Below, piece by piece: positions 48,188 through 56,598 of a stretch of DNA of 64,000 bases (position 1 is its first letter; every line of letters begins with the position of its first letter). The notes beneath the pieces are model-generated. The model had not been told where the DNA came from. It saw only the letters and a program-made list of their open reading frames with translations, and did not search any database. Both the position numbers and the translations under genes were made by a program. Source of the stretch: a virus; the IMG/VR virus record IMGVR_UViG_3300029267_005544, positions 1 to 64,000 of that record; one strand, given 5' to 3'.

Positions 48188-48211
48188 ACCGGTCCCTTTA
48201 CTTTTTTTTAG
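48174..48211 (+). terminator. rho-independent terminator
   Basis: AAGGGGATCGGTT / AACCGGTCCCTT overlapping the ligase-like stop, then T8. Confidence 0.8.
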
Positions 48212-48222
48212 AAAGGAGAAAT

Positions 48223-48444
48223 ATGGCTATCGATGGGGTAACAAAAGCTCATGTAATATGCTGCAATGATGGCGTAATGGCTGTTGTCCTTGGTCCTGAG
48301 AAAAAGGCAAAAAAGAAATGTGAGCAAATGAAAGAGGAATATATAAAGAAGCATTATCATTATATGCGTGAAAAAGAGCTCGAAGAGCAGAAACAACTTT
48401 TATATTTCCATTTGCATACCGTAGATGTATTTTTTATTAATTAA
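48223..48444 (+). CDS. hypothetical protein
   Basis: A 73-aa product; ATG with AAAGGAG. Beta N-terminus (THVICCNDGVMAVVLG-like) and a Lys/Glu-rich helix. It has no promoter of its own in view. Confidence 0.55.
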   Translation: MAIDGVTKAHVICCNDGVMAVVLGPEKKAKKKCEQMKEEYIKKHYHYMREKELEEQKQLLYFHLHTVDVFFIN

Positions 48445-48471
48445 TATTTTAATCAAAATATAGGAGGTTCA

Positions 48472-49035
48472 GTGAGGATTGTTATTGACGTCAGAGATGA
48501 TGTAATTGCCAGATGGGGTTCGTTATTCATTCACCCACTGAGTTATAATACGCAGGAAGTGCGTATGTATACGCCTGGTTTTGAAATGGTACAAGGTATT
48601 CAACCAAATCAGGCATTTACTGTAAGTATTTTACAGAGTCCTCAGCAAATGCAGGTACAGCAACCAACTACACCACCTCAACCTGCAGCACCGGCCGGAT
48701 GGCCACAGCAGCCACAATTGCCAAACGAGTATCCGCCGCCACAATTGCCGAAAGCGTATGAACCACCAAAGCCGGCACAACCGCCTACAATGCAGCAAAC
48801 TCCACCTTCATATGTTCCGCCGGATAATCAACCTACCCCGCCTGCAACGCAAGACAATTCGTCTTTGCAAAAACAGCAATCATCTTCACAACAGCCGACA
48901 CCAACCGATAAACCACCACTTTCATTGGTTACCCCGGATGAACATAAAAAAGATAATGATAATTTGCAAAATAATGAAAGTGATAATAAAGACGCTAAAG
49001 GAAATAAAGGTGAAGAGCCCGAAAAGGAGACTTAG
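48472..49035 (+). CDS. Pro/Gln-rich low-complexity protein
   Basis: A 187-aa product from GTG 48472 with AGGAGG. A 45-residue beta start, then a long Pro/Gln/Thr tract, then a Lys/Asp/Asn tail. Likely an extended linker or virion accessory protein. TAG-terminated; a terminator follows. Confidence 0.6.
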   Translation: MRIVIDVRDDVIARWGSLFIHPLSYNTQEVRMYTPGFEMVQGIQPNQAFTVSILQSPQQMQVQQPTTPPQPAAPAGWPQQPQLPNEYPPPQLPKAYEPPKPAQPPTMQQTPPSYVPPDNQPTPPATQDNSSLQKQQSSSQQPTPTDKPPLSLVTPDEHKKDNDNLQNNESDNKDAKGNKGEEPEKET

Positions 49036-49065
49036 TGTCAAATATGATATTTTATAGTATATTAT

Positions 49066-49099
49066 AGGTAGTGGGGTAAAATCTCACTACCTTTTTTTT
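49066..49099 (+). terminator. rho-independent terminator
   Basis: AGGTAGTG / CACTACCT with an 11-nt loop followed by T7. Confidence 0.85.
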
Positions 49100-49102
49100 A
49101 TC

Positions 49103-49131
49103 TGTGATATTTATAAATTAATTGTAATAAC
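49103..49131 (+). promoter_or_regulatory. promoter P14 (TGTGAT-17-AATAAC)
   Basis: TGTGAT 49103-49108, 17 nt, AATAAC 49126-49131, directly after the terminator. Drives the 34-aa basic protein and the genes to 51.1 kb. Confidence 0.6.
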
Positions 49132-49150
49132 TATATTGTAAGGAGTAATT

Positions 49151-49255
49151 TTGGCATCAGATTCAAAGAAAAAAAATAAGCGAAAGATGGCCCGTGCTTC
49201 CCGTCGTCTTAATCGTTTCAAAAAAGGAAGAAGTAAAAAACAAGGGAAGTATTAA
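49151..49255 (+). CDS. 34-aa highly basic protein
   Basis: TTG 49151 after AAGGAG. About half the residues are Lys or Arg (KKKNKRKMARASRRLNRFKKG). Likely binds nucleic acid or ribosomes; the composition resembles small ribosomal proteins. First gene after promoter P14. Confidence 0.55.
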   Translation: MASDSKKKNKRKMARASRRLNRFKKGRSKKQGKY

Positions 49256-49264
49256 GGAAGTATT

Positions 49265-49573
49265 ATGCTTATATTTTTTGAAACCGACAGTGATTTAAAC
49301 CTTATGACCGAAATGGTTAAAGCATATGAAGAAAAGCGTGCAAAAGCGCTCCGCAGTGATGACCTTATTACTCATAATATTATTGAGATAATAAAAAAAG
49401 AAATTCGTCTACAGAAATACACACGAGCAGGCTATCTCACCAAACATGTCCGTTGTCATAGATGTAAGAATGTATGGCTTGCGTTATATGATGACGAAAG
49501 GGCGTCAATTACATGCCCAACATGTAAAGAAAAAATTCCAATTGTTCGACAAAAAAAGAACAAGGAAAAATAG
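49265..49573 (+). CDS. zinc-ribbon protein
   Basis: A 102-aa product, ATG with AAGGAAG. Helical N-terminal half, then CHRCKNVW ... CPTCKEK (residues about 63-86), a four-Cys zinc ribbon with a basic tail. The stop overlaps the next start. Confidence 0.62.
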   Translation: MLIFFETDSDLNLMTEMVKAYEEKRAKALRSDDLITHNIIEIIKKEIRLQKYTRAGYLTKHVRCHRCKNVWLALYDDERASITCPTCKEKIPIVRQKKNKEK

Positions 49574-49860
49574 TGTCTCAAAAATTAGATAATTTAATGA
49601 TGAATTTTAACAAACTGGTAGAGTTAAAATTCAAAGAATTTCTATATATATTTTTAAAAAATTATTATCATAATGCAACTTGTGAAAAACTTACCCACAT
49701 ATTAATGAATCTACCATTAGGCTATTTTTTAAATGAAAAAGATATTAGTCATATATTTAAAAATGGGAAACCATTATCATACAATGAAGTAATTGAATTA
49801 TTATCAAAAAAAAACATTAAATCAATAATCGAGGAGGATGAATGCCATACAAATGGGTAG
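49573..49860 (+). CDS. hypothetical protein
   Basis: A 95-aa product from GTG 49573, overlapping the upstream TAG. Helical, Asn/Lys-rich. Overlaps the next gene by 19 bp. Confidence 0.5.
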   Translation: MSQKLDNLMMNFNKLVELKFKEFLYIFLKNYYHNATCEKLTHILMNLPLGYFLNEKDISHIFKNGKPLSYNEVIELLSKKNIKSIIEEDECHTNG

Positions 49861-50582
49861 ATCCGGATTTGTATCTGGAATATTTTGGTATACGCATCTT
49901 CCGTGCGTATGATGATGAATGGTATGACCAACCATTAACCTATTGGTTTACAACATCTAATTTTGACGATAGTCAAGATTGGCAATTTGATGCTAGAGAG
50001 CATGTTAGTATAGTAAATATAGCAGCTGGTAGAGATGCGCATTGTAGTGATGATATTGCTCTAAAAGAAGGAATAATGCGCGCAATAGAGCTTCAGGAGC
50101 TTAAGCTTCCTGTTGATGAAGGTGTTGACTACCCATTCAAAAGAGGGACGTTTAACTGGTATGTGAATCATCCGGGTGAATTTATCCAGTCACTTTCAAA
50201 AGCGATAATGAAAGCTGATATGGGAAACAGGTCAAAGCTTAATAAAATATACAGGCATGCAATGTTGGCAAATGCAATAGGAAATTGGGATAAAATTGTT
50301 GATGGAAATATAATTGACGAACCGCTTGGTGATAACACTAAGGTTTCAGTAATAAACCCTGAAAATCCTGTTCATGGGTGCTTCTTCTGGTATCTGCATC
50401 ATTCAGGTTCATTTGTAACGCATATGGCAAATACAATAAGATATGCTGATAATAACAACCGTGAATTAATAAGAATAGTTTATCCGCAAATGGTTGCTGC
50501 ATATGATTTAAGTAATTGGAATCAAATTCCAGAAAATTTTACCCCAGTATATAATGCGGAGAATGTTGGTGAAAGAGGGTAG
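49842..50582 (+). CDS. hypothetical protein with internal duplication
   Basis: The 246-aa product has two repeats of about 60 residues: FNWYVNHPGEFIQSLSKAIMKADMGN at about 105 and FFWYLHHSGSFVTHMANTIRYADNNN at about 182, each followed by a helix ending NWDKI or NWNQI. This is an ancient internal duplication of a helical unit. ATG with GAGGAGG. Function unknown. Confidence 0.62.
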   Translation: MPYKWVDPDLYLEYFGIRIFRAYDDEWYDQPLTYWFTTSNFDDSQDWQFDAREHVSIVNIAAGRDAHCSDDIALKEGIMRAIELQELKLPVDEGVDYPFKRGTFNWYVNHPGEFIQSLSKAIMKADMGNRSKLNKIYRHAMLANAIGNWDKIVDGNIIDEPLGDNTKVSVINPENPVHGCFFWYLHHSGSFVTHMANTIRYADNNNRELIRIVYPQMVAAYDLSNWNQIPENFTPVYNAENVGERG

Positions 50583-50745
50583 ATTAAATATAATTCTATC
50601 AATTCCAGCCGATTTTCTCGAAAAATTTATCCATTTCATAAATAATATAAATGCTTTAAATAGCGATAAAGGGCAACCTGTAATAGTTGAAAAAATTTAT
50701 TATAACAAGGAGGATTCTATTGAGGATAAGGCTGAAAGTGAATAG
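50569..50745 (+). CDS. hypothetical protein
   Basis: A 58-aa product; GTG 50569 (or ATG 50554 or 50563) with GGAG nearby. Overlaps the upstream gene. Stops at TAG. Confidence 0.45.
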   Translation: MKEGRLNIILSIPADFLEKFIHFINNINALNSDKGQPVIVEKIYYNKEDSIEDKAESE

Positions 50746-51103
50746 TTATAAACATTATGGTGGTAACTATTCAGAACAATTAGAAGCAATAGATGGTCAA
50801 TGGGTTAATATTGATACAACATTTTTACACAATGATCAATTAAATACAATGCCAATAATCGGGGTAACAAATATTGGTCTTAGAATATATCAAAAAGATA
50901 TAGAAGAAATCCAAAATGATGAACGTGTTGGCAGATGGAGGTGCGATTATTGTGGTTCATGGACTGATACTGGAAAACCCTGTCAAAATTGTGATAAAGG
51001 AACTTCTTATATGAGTGAATTTTTTCCTGGAACAAAAAGAAGTCCAAGAACAGTTCAGGAAGAAGTTGACGGAATGTTAGAAGATATATTTCAGGAAACA
51101 TAA
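50720..51103 (+). CDS. zinc-ribbon protein
   Basis: A 127-aa product from TTG 50720 after AAGGAGG. The C-terminal half has CDYCGSWTDTGKPCQNC, a four-Cys ribbon. Last gene of the plus-strand block. Confidence 0.58.
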   Translation: MRIRLKVNSYKHYGGNYSEQLEAIDGQWVNIDTTFLHNDQLNTMPIIGVTNIGLRIYQKDIEEIQNDERVGRWRCDYCGSWTDTGKPCQNCDKGTSYMSEFFPGTKRSPRTVQEEVDGMLEDIFQET

Positions 51104-51126
51104 TAAATTAATGTATAAAGTCTTAA

Positions 51127-51155
51127 TGTTATTTTATATATAAAAAAGTAATAAC
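51127..51155 (+). promoter_or_regulatory. promoter P15 (TGTTAT-17-AATAAC) for the giant RNA
   Basis: TGTTAT 51127-51132, 17 nt, AATAAC 51150-51155. There is no gene between here and the bidirectional terminator at 52.1 kb, so the transcript is a non-coding RNA. Confidence 0.6.
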
Positions 51156-51161
51156 TATTAT

Positions 51162-52092
51162 AGTTGATGGATTAATTATTTATTTTACCCTTTTGTTTTC
51201 TCAAAGAATATAAATGCGGCGTTGTTTCGATGTCGTTTACTTATATCATTTATACTCAGCCACGAAGCTCGCTCTTGCAGAGCGTCGCTTCAGGCTGGTC
51301 GCTGATTTACTGAAGTAAATCAAAACGCGACACGTATAAATGATACTGGGCGCTCGGCCGACCGCGGGTCCGGATGCTGTTGCGGTCCGGGGTTCAAACC
51401 TGTGACCGATGCTTGTTGAGGGGAACTTTGGCACCGCTCCCGGAAAAGTTAGAACGGTAAGAAGTTTAATATCGGTATGATACTTTCCGTCGGGCCTCGC
51501 GAAACTGCTCGAGCAATAGTTTGAGAATTATTTTCCAAGTATGCCCCAACATCGCCGCTCCGGCGCTATGGTGGCCCTTGAAAAGTAAAAAAGTTTTTTA
51601 CTACTCAAGGGTAGTTGCAGGGGCACATACTGCATTAGAGATGCGGGGTAACCCTTCCCCGCATCTTCTATTAATTTGATATTTAACTCCAAGATTTTAC
51701 ACTTGATGTTTCATCAAGGTATAAAATACCACTTCGTGGTACCGTCGAGGCGGGCTCGAGCGTGGGGCGTCGGAGGCGATGGTAATTCTGCCGCTCCATC
51801 CCCCGACGACTGCAGGTGCATGCTTGCGCGGTTACTGGGATCTGGGTCCGGATGGGCACGAACGTACGCGACGGACAACAAGATTGAGCTATATTTAAGT
51901 TGGAGTATTTTCTTCTAAGATTTTTAAATTCTATTGTTACGATAGAATATAAAAATTTTCCTATTATTAGCCACCAGTTTCCTACTGGTGGCTACAGCTC
52001 GGTGAATTCATCTCGAGATACCATGGTCTTGGACTGCAGCTGTAGCTGGATTTACGGTTACTAAACCTGGTCAAATTTAAGTTAGAAGAAAT
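51162..52092 (+). ncRNA. giant structured non-coding RNA (about 930 nt)
   Basis: No supported ORF. The region is GC-rich against an AT-rich genome and full of long stems: TATCATTTATAC (51244-51255) / GTATAAATGATA (51334-51345); AGTATGCCCC (51538) / GGGGCACATACT (51620); CCCTTGA/TCAAGGG (51575/51605); AGATGCGGGG (51639) / CCCCGCATCT (51657); TACCACTTCGTGGTA (51727); CGTCGG...CCGACG (51768/51803) enclosing GATGG/CCATC; GCCACCAGT (51970) / ACTGGTGGC (51984). The size, location in a phage and density of stems recall giant phage RNAs such as GOLLD or ROOL, though I see no diagnostic match to either. Confidence 0.62.
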
Positions 52093-52130
52093 AAAAAAAA
52101 AGAGAGTAAAATTTAACTCTCTTTTTTTTT
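52093..52130. terminator. bidirectional terminator between convergent blocks
   Basis: A9 - AGAGAGT - loop - ACTCTCT - T9: works in both directions, ending the plus-strand RNA and the minus-strand tail operon. Confidence 0.85.
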
Positions 52131-52152
52131 AGCTATTAGAAAAATTATTGAA

Positions 52153-52965
52153 TTAACCGTCGATTGCTGTTTGATCCCAATTGGTTTGCTCAGATACGAT
52201 ATTAAGATCGGCAAGATTCTCACCTTTAACATAATCTTTCGATGCAGCTGTATTAATAGGTCTACAGCGAACAAATTCCATATTGATTGATTCTGTAAGC
52301 ACATTCATATTGGCTGAAATACCCATATTCAATGTGCTAACACGACATCCTTCAAAATATGTTTGTCCAACAGTATCATCTTGTTGATCTTTGAAATAAA
52401 ATGCGAGCCCAACGGGCTGTTCAAAGAAAGAAGAGGCTAGATTCATGGCAAGATTTCCAGAACCAATATTGGCGAATTTTTGATATGTTTCGGCGCCATC
52501 AACATAATAAGGGTTTGAAGTAAATTTGGCAAATTTCTTATCTTGTGTAGCAAAATCTGCTTTTACCTCACCCATATATATTGCCTTAAGAAGGCTTGGT
52601 CCGTCAAAAAATACACGACTTAAACTTATTCCACCCACGGTACGACCAGGTATGATATAGCTGAGCTTTGATCCAATTTCAAAAATACGGCTCAAGGGCT
52701 TGTTCATACTTATCTGAGCTGTTTCGATAAGGCCGATAGGTACAACTCTGAACCCGTCAGGGTCTTCCGAAGCTTTATCGAGATCAGAAGGGCCGGCAGC
52801 GATAAGAACGGTTCCCGATTCAACTATATCATTTATAGCAATCGATTCTTTTGTGTCAATACCATGAGGGGAAATATAAGCCTGAGATACATGAGCATCT
52901 TCCCAGTCCCAACCGCCAGATTGGTCTATTAACTCTTGCAAATCCACTTTAGGTAGAGGTGGCAT
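52153..52965 (-). CDS. tail tube-like protein
   Basis: The 270-aa product is read from ATG 52965, 8 nt after AAGGAGGA; an ATG at 52971 is too close to the site. It is beta-rich, with AINDIVESGTVLIAAGP, SLLKAIYMGEV and a beta C-terminal half. It lies 47 bp downstream of the sheath gene, exactly where contractile-tail phages place the tube gene. Length is above T4 gp19 (163 aa) but usual for jumbo phage tubes. It would polymerise to form the inner tube. Assignment is mainly by position and composition. Confidence 0.6.
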   Translation of the reverse strand: MPPLPKVDLQELIDQSGGWDWEDAHVSQAYISPHGIDTKESIAINDIVESGTVLIAAGPSDLDKASEDPDGFRVVPIGLIETAQISMNKPLSRIFEIGSKLSYIIPGRTVGGISLSRVFFDGPSLLKAIYMGEVKADFATQDKKFAKFTSNPYYVDGAETYQKFANIGSGNLAMNLASSFFEQPVGLAFYFKDQQDDTVGQTYFEGCRVSTLNMGISANMNVLTESINMEFVRCRPINTAASKDYVKGENLADLNIVSEQTNWDQTAIDG

Positions 52966-53012
52966 ATGCATTTCCTCCTTTAATTAATATTCTATATTGA
53001 ATTGATTACCAT

Positions 53013-55568
53013 TTAACGAGAAACGACAATCAATGTTACGTCATAGTAATTACCAGCGACAAAGACAGTTGCTTCCATTGTGATATTAATCTTGTCAGCA
53101 ATAACCTCATCTCGGGCAATTTTTAGAACAGAAAGCCGAGCAATTACCCCTTCTTTTACAAGTTTGGTACTTACAATAGCACAGACTTGGCCAATAAATC
53201 TGAACAAATCAGGGGTAATGTTATATTTACCAACATAAGGCGCAATCGCATTTCGAATTGTTTTTGCAGATACGTCAGCCTGCTTTGTGATTGAGCGCTC
53301 ACGATACTCAACTGCATCCATATTAGATGTTAGATCGTGGCGTGATTTAACTGTTTGGCTAATTCGTGCATCTTGAACCATAATATCAACACCGCCGCCA
53401 CCCATTTCATCGAGCTGTAGTTTGCGATAATAATGATTCGTATCAAGTTGGATGTTTGACAACCCTGGAATAGCAAAGGTGTAATTGGTGAATGACTGAG
53501 ATGCGATGATTCCACCATCCATACCAGTAATTGCAGCAGACAGATAATAAGGTGGCAGTGTATAAGTTTCTCCACCCCAGTCAGCCTGGAACCATCCTGG
53601 CCAAACAACAGTAACACGACGATTTCCATATTGGATTGCTCCAATTCGAACTGCCTGATCGTCTTTACGACCGCTTTGAAATCTGAATGAATGCCCCGCT
53701 CCGAGCGCTGCGCCATCATAATCAGTTTGAACTTCAGTGATAACACTTGGAGTTTCGGTAACATTTACCTCATCAACAAAATCACCACTGGAATCATATA
53801 TCTTCACAATATCACTAACGGTAACACCTGAAGCTATAGGATCAAATGCACCGTCAATTGTGATAAGGCCTGTGTCAGCAACAGAGCCGGTATCAGTTCC
53901 TTGAAGGAAGATATCATCAGCATCATATACAATAACACCAATTCTTTCATGACCTTCATATGGTTCGGATTCTCCATCAACATATGGTCCAACAAGAGCG
54001 TTTACTCCACCATCTGTTGTACCGAAGGCGTGACTATATACATCATATAGTTTAAGCTCTTCAAACGCATCAGCATACTGCTGTGCTATATTTGGTTCTG
54101 TAGCATCGACATTAACACCATACAGCACTTTTCCACGGTTAAGACCGAATTGTATTTGGGCCATAAAAGCAAGCTCATTATGAATATCAATATCATTATC
54201 TTTTGACCATGCCGTGGTAATATCTTCCGGACTGGTGATACGTTTAACAACACCAAGCTCTTCTTCGCGTACTGCACGAAAATCACCGAGAATAGGAGTT
54301 TCAACCTTTGGTGCCCACATATGAATGAATTCTCCACCAGAGAATTCAGTTTCAGGAACAACTCCTGATTGATAAATTGTTCCATCAACTGTAATTTCAT
54401 AATTAGCACCAGAAGTAGTTATAGTACTTATTCGATACGAACGAAAATTGGTTGTTGTTCTTTCGTCGGTACCGGCGGCAATATTTATTGTAGTTAAAAT
54501 GAAAATATCACCTTCATTTACAATTGGAAATCCTGAAATTGGAACGGTAAGAACGCTGGAGCTCACTTTCGCGACGGCGACACCAGCGCCGGCGTTGAGT
54601 AATTTAATACCATAATTTTGAGAGAATCCGCAGTAACGCTCAATCCAATAGGTGCGAAGTTGCAATGTAGAGCCTGGTGTTTCAGTAAAATCTTGATACT
54701 TAAGATAATCATAATCAACCTGACCGGTAGTAAGAGTTTCAGTATTGAATTTCAACGTGTTCTTATCTATAATTGATACGACTGATGCGGCTATAGGATT
54801 TGCAACAGATGCCGCAATGGCCAATGTAGAAATATAGACGATGTCACCAACTCTTACTTTTGCAGTAATAAAATCTGCATTCGGGTCATAAAGAGTATTT
54901 GGAATATCGATAAGAGAATCAGATACCGCCCCGACAGCGATACCATCACCGTTTGTTATTTCAGTTGTGTATGGCGTAGCAAGGCGTATTTTTGTTTCAT
55001 CATTTCCAATAGAACCAACTGTTCCAACAAGGGTCCAGCTTGTACCGCCATCATCAGTGATAAAAACTTTTTGTCCAGGCTTTAATTGTGCAGTAACAAC
55101 CGTTCCGCCTGTAATTACGACAGTCCTTAAATCGGCAGCAAGAATCTTAACATCACCTGCCGTCAGAATTCTTTTATAATATGGAATAATTCCCTGACAA
55201 GAACCAACAGCCTGTTCAGTATCAGGAATTTTATATGCTTTATCCTTAAGAATCGTAGCCCCTGTGCTCGAAAGATTTGCATCCAACAGTTCGAGGTCTA
55301 TATTCCCGAACAGCGAATTGACAAATACTTTTGCCGGATAAAAATCAAAGGCTTTCTGATCTATCACATCTTTATCGAAAACAACTTTATCTGTAACCCA
55401 CGCAAACTCTCTGTCAACGATACCGTATGATGATCCGATTTGCTCTTTTTCAAATACATCGAAGGCAGTGCCAACAACAACTGAAGGCAAGTCTTCTAAA
55501 GCAATTGCACCGGGGCTGGTAACGAATTGCTGTGTTACCGCAACATGCGGTCCTTGATATGTAGGCAT
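53013..55568 (-). CDS. tail sheath protein
   Basis: The 851-aa product starts with AVTQQFVTSPGAIALEDLPSVVVGTAFDVFEKEQ and ends with a C-terminal domain including RKLQLDEMGGGGVDI, IAPYVGKYNITPDLFRFIGQVCAIVSTKLV and a terminal strand. This is the N- and C-terminal arrangement of phage tail sheaths, whose conserved C-terminus interlocks neighbouring subunits. The middle (about residues 120-600) holds inserted beta domains with SGVVPETEFSGGE. Larger than T4 gp18 (659 aa). ATG with AAGGAG. It contracts to drive the tube through the envelope. Confidence 0.88.
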   Translation of the reverse strand: MPTYQGPHVAVTQQFVTSPGAIALEDLPSVVVGTAFDVFEKEQIGSSYGIVDREFAWVTDKVVFDKDVIDQKAFDFYPAKVFVNSLFGNIDLELLDANLSSTGATILKDKAYKIPDTEQAVGSCQGIIPYYKRILTAGDVKILAADLRTVVITGGTVVTAQLKPGQKVFITDDGGTSWTLVGTVGSIGNDETKIRLATPYTTEITNGDGIAVGAVSDSLIDIPNTLYDPNADFITAKVRVGDIVYISTLAIAASVANPIAASVVSIIDKNTLKFNTETLTTGQVDYDYLKYQDFTETPGSTLQLRTYWIERYCGFSQNYGIKLLNAGAGVAVAKVSSSVLTVPISGFPIVNEGDIFILTTINIAAGTDERTTTNFRSYRISTITTSGANYEITVDGTIYQSGVVPETEFSGGEFIHMWAPKVETPILGDFRAVREEELGVVKRITSPEDITTAWSKDNDIDIHNELAFMAQIQFGLNRGKVLYGVNVDATEPNIAQQYADAFEELKLYDVYSHAFGTTDGGVNALVGPYVDGESEPYEGHERIGVIVYDADDIFLQGTDTGSVADTGLITIDGAFDPIASGVTVSDIVKIYDSSGDFVDEVNVTETPSVITEVQTDYDGAALGAGHSFRFQSGRKDDQAVRIGAIQYGNRRVTVVWPGWFQADWGGETYTLPPYYLSAAITGMDGGIIASQSFTNYTFAIPGLSNIQLDTNHYYRKLQLDEMGGGGVDIMVQDARISQTVKSRHDLTSNMDAVEYRERSITKQADVSAKTIRNAIAPYVGKYNITPDLFRFIGQVCAIVSTKLVKEGVIARLSVLKIARDEVIADKINITMEATVFVAGNYYDVTLIVVSR

Positions 55569-55583
55569 TTTTATTCTCCTTGC

Positions 55584-56507
55584 TTAAGTATTATTGTTCG
55601 GAACATCCCCGCGTATATGTACACAATTCCAATACAATTGATATCCAAGGTCAACAGCGCTCGCAGGCGCTGAATAAGGTATTGGGTTCCCATCTTCATC
55701 ATGAGTAAGTAATTGTAAAGTATTTTGGTCCACAATATCTGCAATAGGATACAGTTGATCGCCATCTACGAACTTAATATAATAATACCCTTCTTGCAGC
55801 TCTTTTTCAATAAGTCTCGGGTCATTTGTTTCAAGATAGCCGAAATTGGCTGTAGAATCAGTTAATGTATCGAGACCTTCAGCAACTATGCCGCTATTTG
55901 AGGTTCTACCCCAATTTGAATTTACTGCATATATTGAAACCTTATTCCAAGGCTCCGGCTCCCGTATAGTTGTTGCCCATCCAACTTGCATAGAAACCAT
56001 TATGCGAATAGTTACTTCCCATCTTTTAACTTCTGCGTCTTTAAATACCGGTATTTCCGGGCCAATATCAACATAATTAAAATTTCTTAAGAATTTTAAT
56101 TGGTCTATAATTCCATGCCTGTCGGCTTGATAGTTGATAGCTAAAAAATTTGCTATATTTGATGCTTCTCCTGCTGCTCTGGATCCAACAATTACATTTA
56201 TGTAACCATCCATCCAATCTACTTTTTCTTTTGTCTCAAATGTATTTGGAGTAGCATTTTTTAAATTATCAATGGTGCTATTATTGAAAGCAAATGTTCC
56301 TCTTTCTACAACTATAAATGGTACACTCATTGGTTTTTCATTATCGATAACAAAAGGCCCCTGAATTCTGAGTTTACTTTCTCTGTCATTTTCAGAATAG
56401 CGATAAGATGGTGGAGTAATCTCGTCATTGGTAAAAAGAAATTTAGTATAACTGATTATACCATCAACTATTGCTTTCAGAGGAAAATTTAAAAAAGGTA
56501 CTGGCAT
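55584..56507 (-). CDS. neck/tail completion-like protein
   Basis: The 307-aa product is encoded immediately upstream of the sheath in transcription order. It has an N-terminal hydrophobic start (PFLNFPLKAIVDGIISYTKFLF), a region with VERGTFAFNN and WEVTIRIMVSMQVGW, and a beta C-terminal half. The neighbourhood (before sheath and tube) fits a tail terminator or neck protein; this is inference. ATG with no strong ribosome binding site. Confidence 0.5.
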   Translation of the reverse strand: MPVPFLNFPLKAIVDGIISYTKFLFTNDEITPPSYRYSENDRESKLRIQGPFVIDNEKPMSVPFIVVERGTFAFNNSTIDNLKNATPNTFETKEKVDWMDGYINVIVGSRAAGEASNIANFLAINYQADRHGIIDQLKFLRNFNYVDIGPEIPVFKDAEVKRWEVTIRIMVSMQVGWATTIREPEPWNKVSIYAVNSNWGRTSNSGIVAEGLDTLTDSTANFGYLETNDPRLIEKELQEGYYYIKFVDGDQLYPIADIVDQNTLQLLTHDEDGNPIPYSAPASAVDLGYQLYWNCVHIRGDVPNNNT

Positions 56508-56598
56508 AATTTATCAACCGATTTCAAAGAGCATTACCTATTCATAATATAAGTCTAAAAGAACAGAAAGGCAAAGGTAAGCTCCTAAAATCATAAGT

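Noticed and set aside
52004-52042. Cluster of GAATTC, CTCGAG, CCATGG, CTGCAG and CAGCTG that looks like a cloning polylinker
   Set aside because: The sequence lies in a palindrome-rich structured RNA region and has no vector-like flanks; the sites are more likely short stems than laboratory sequence.
53330-53764. 144-aa alternative frame within the sheath gene
   Set aside because: Fully contained in the sheath coding frame, with no independent ribosome binding site.
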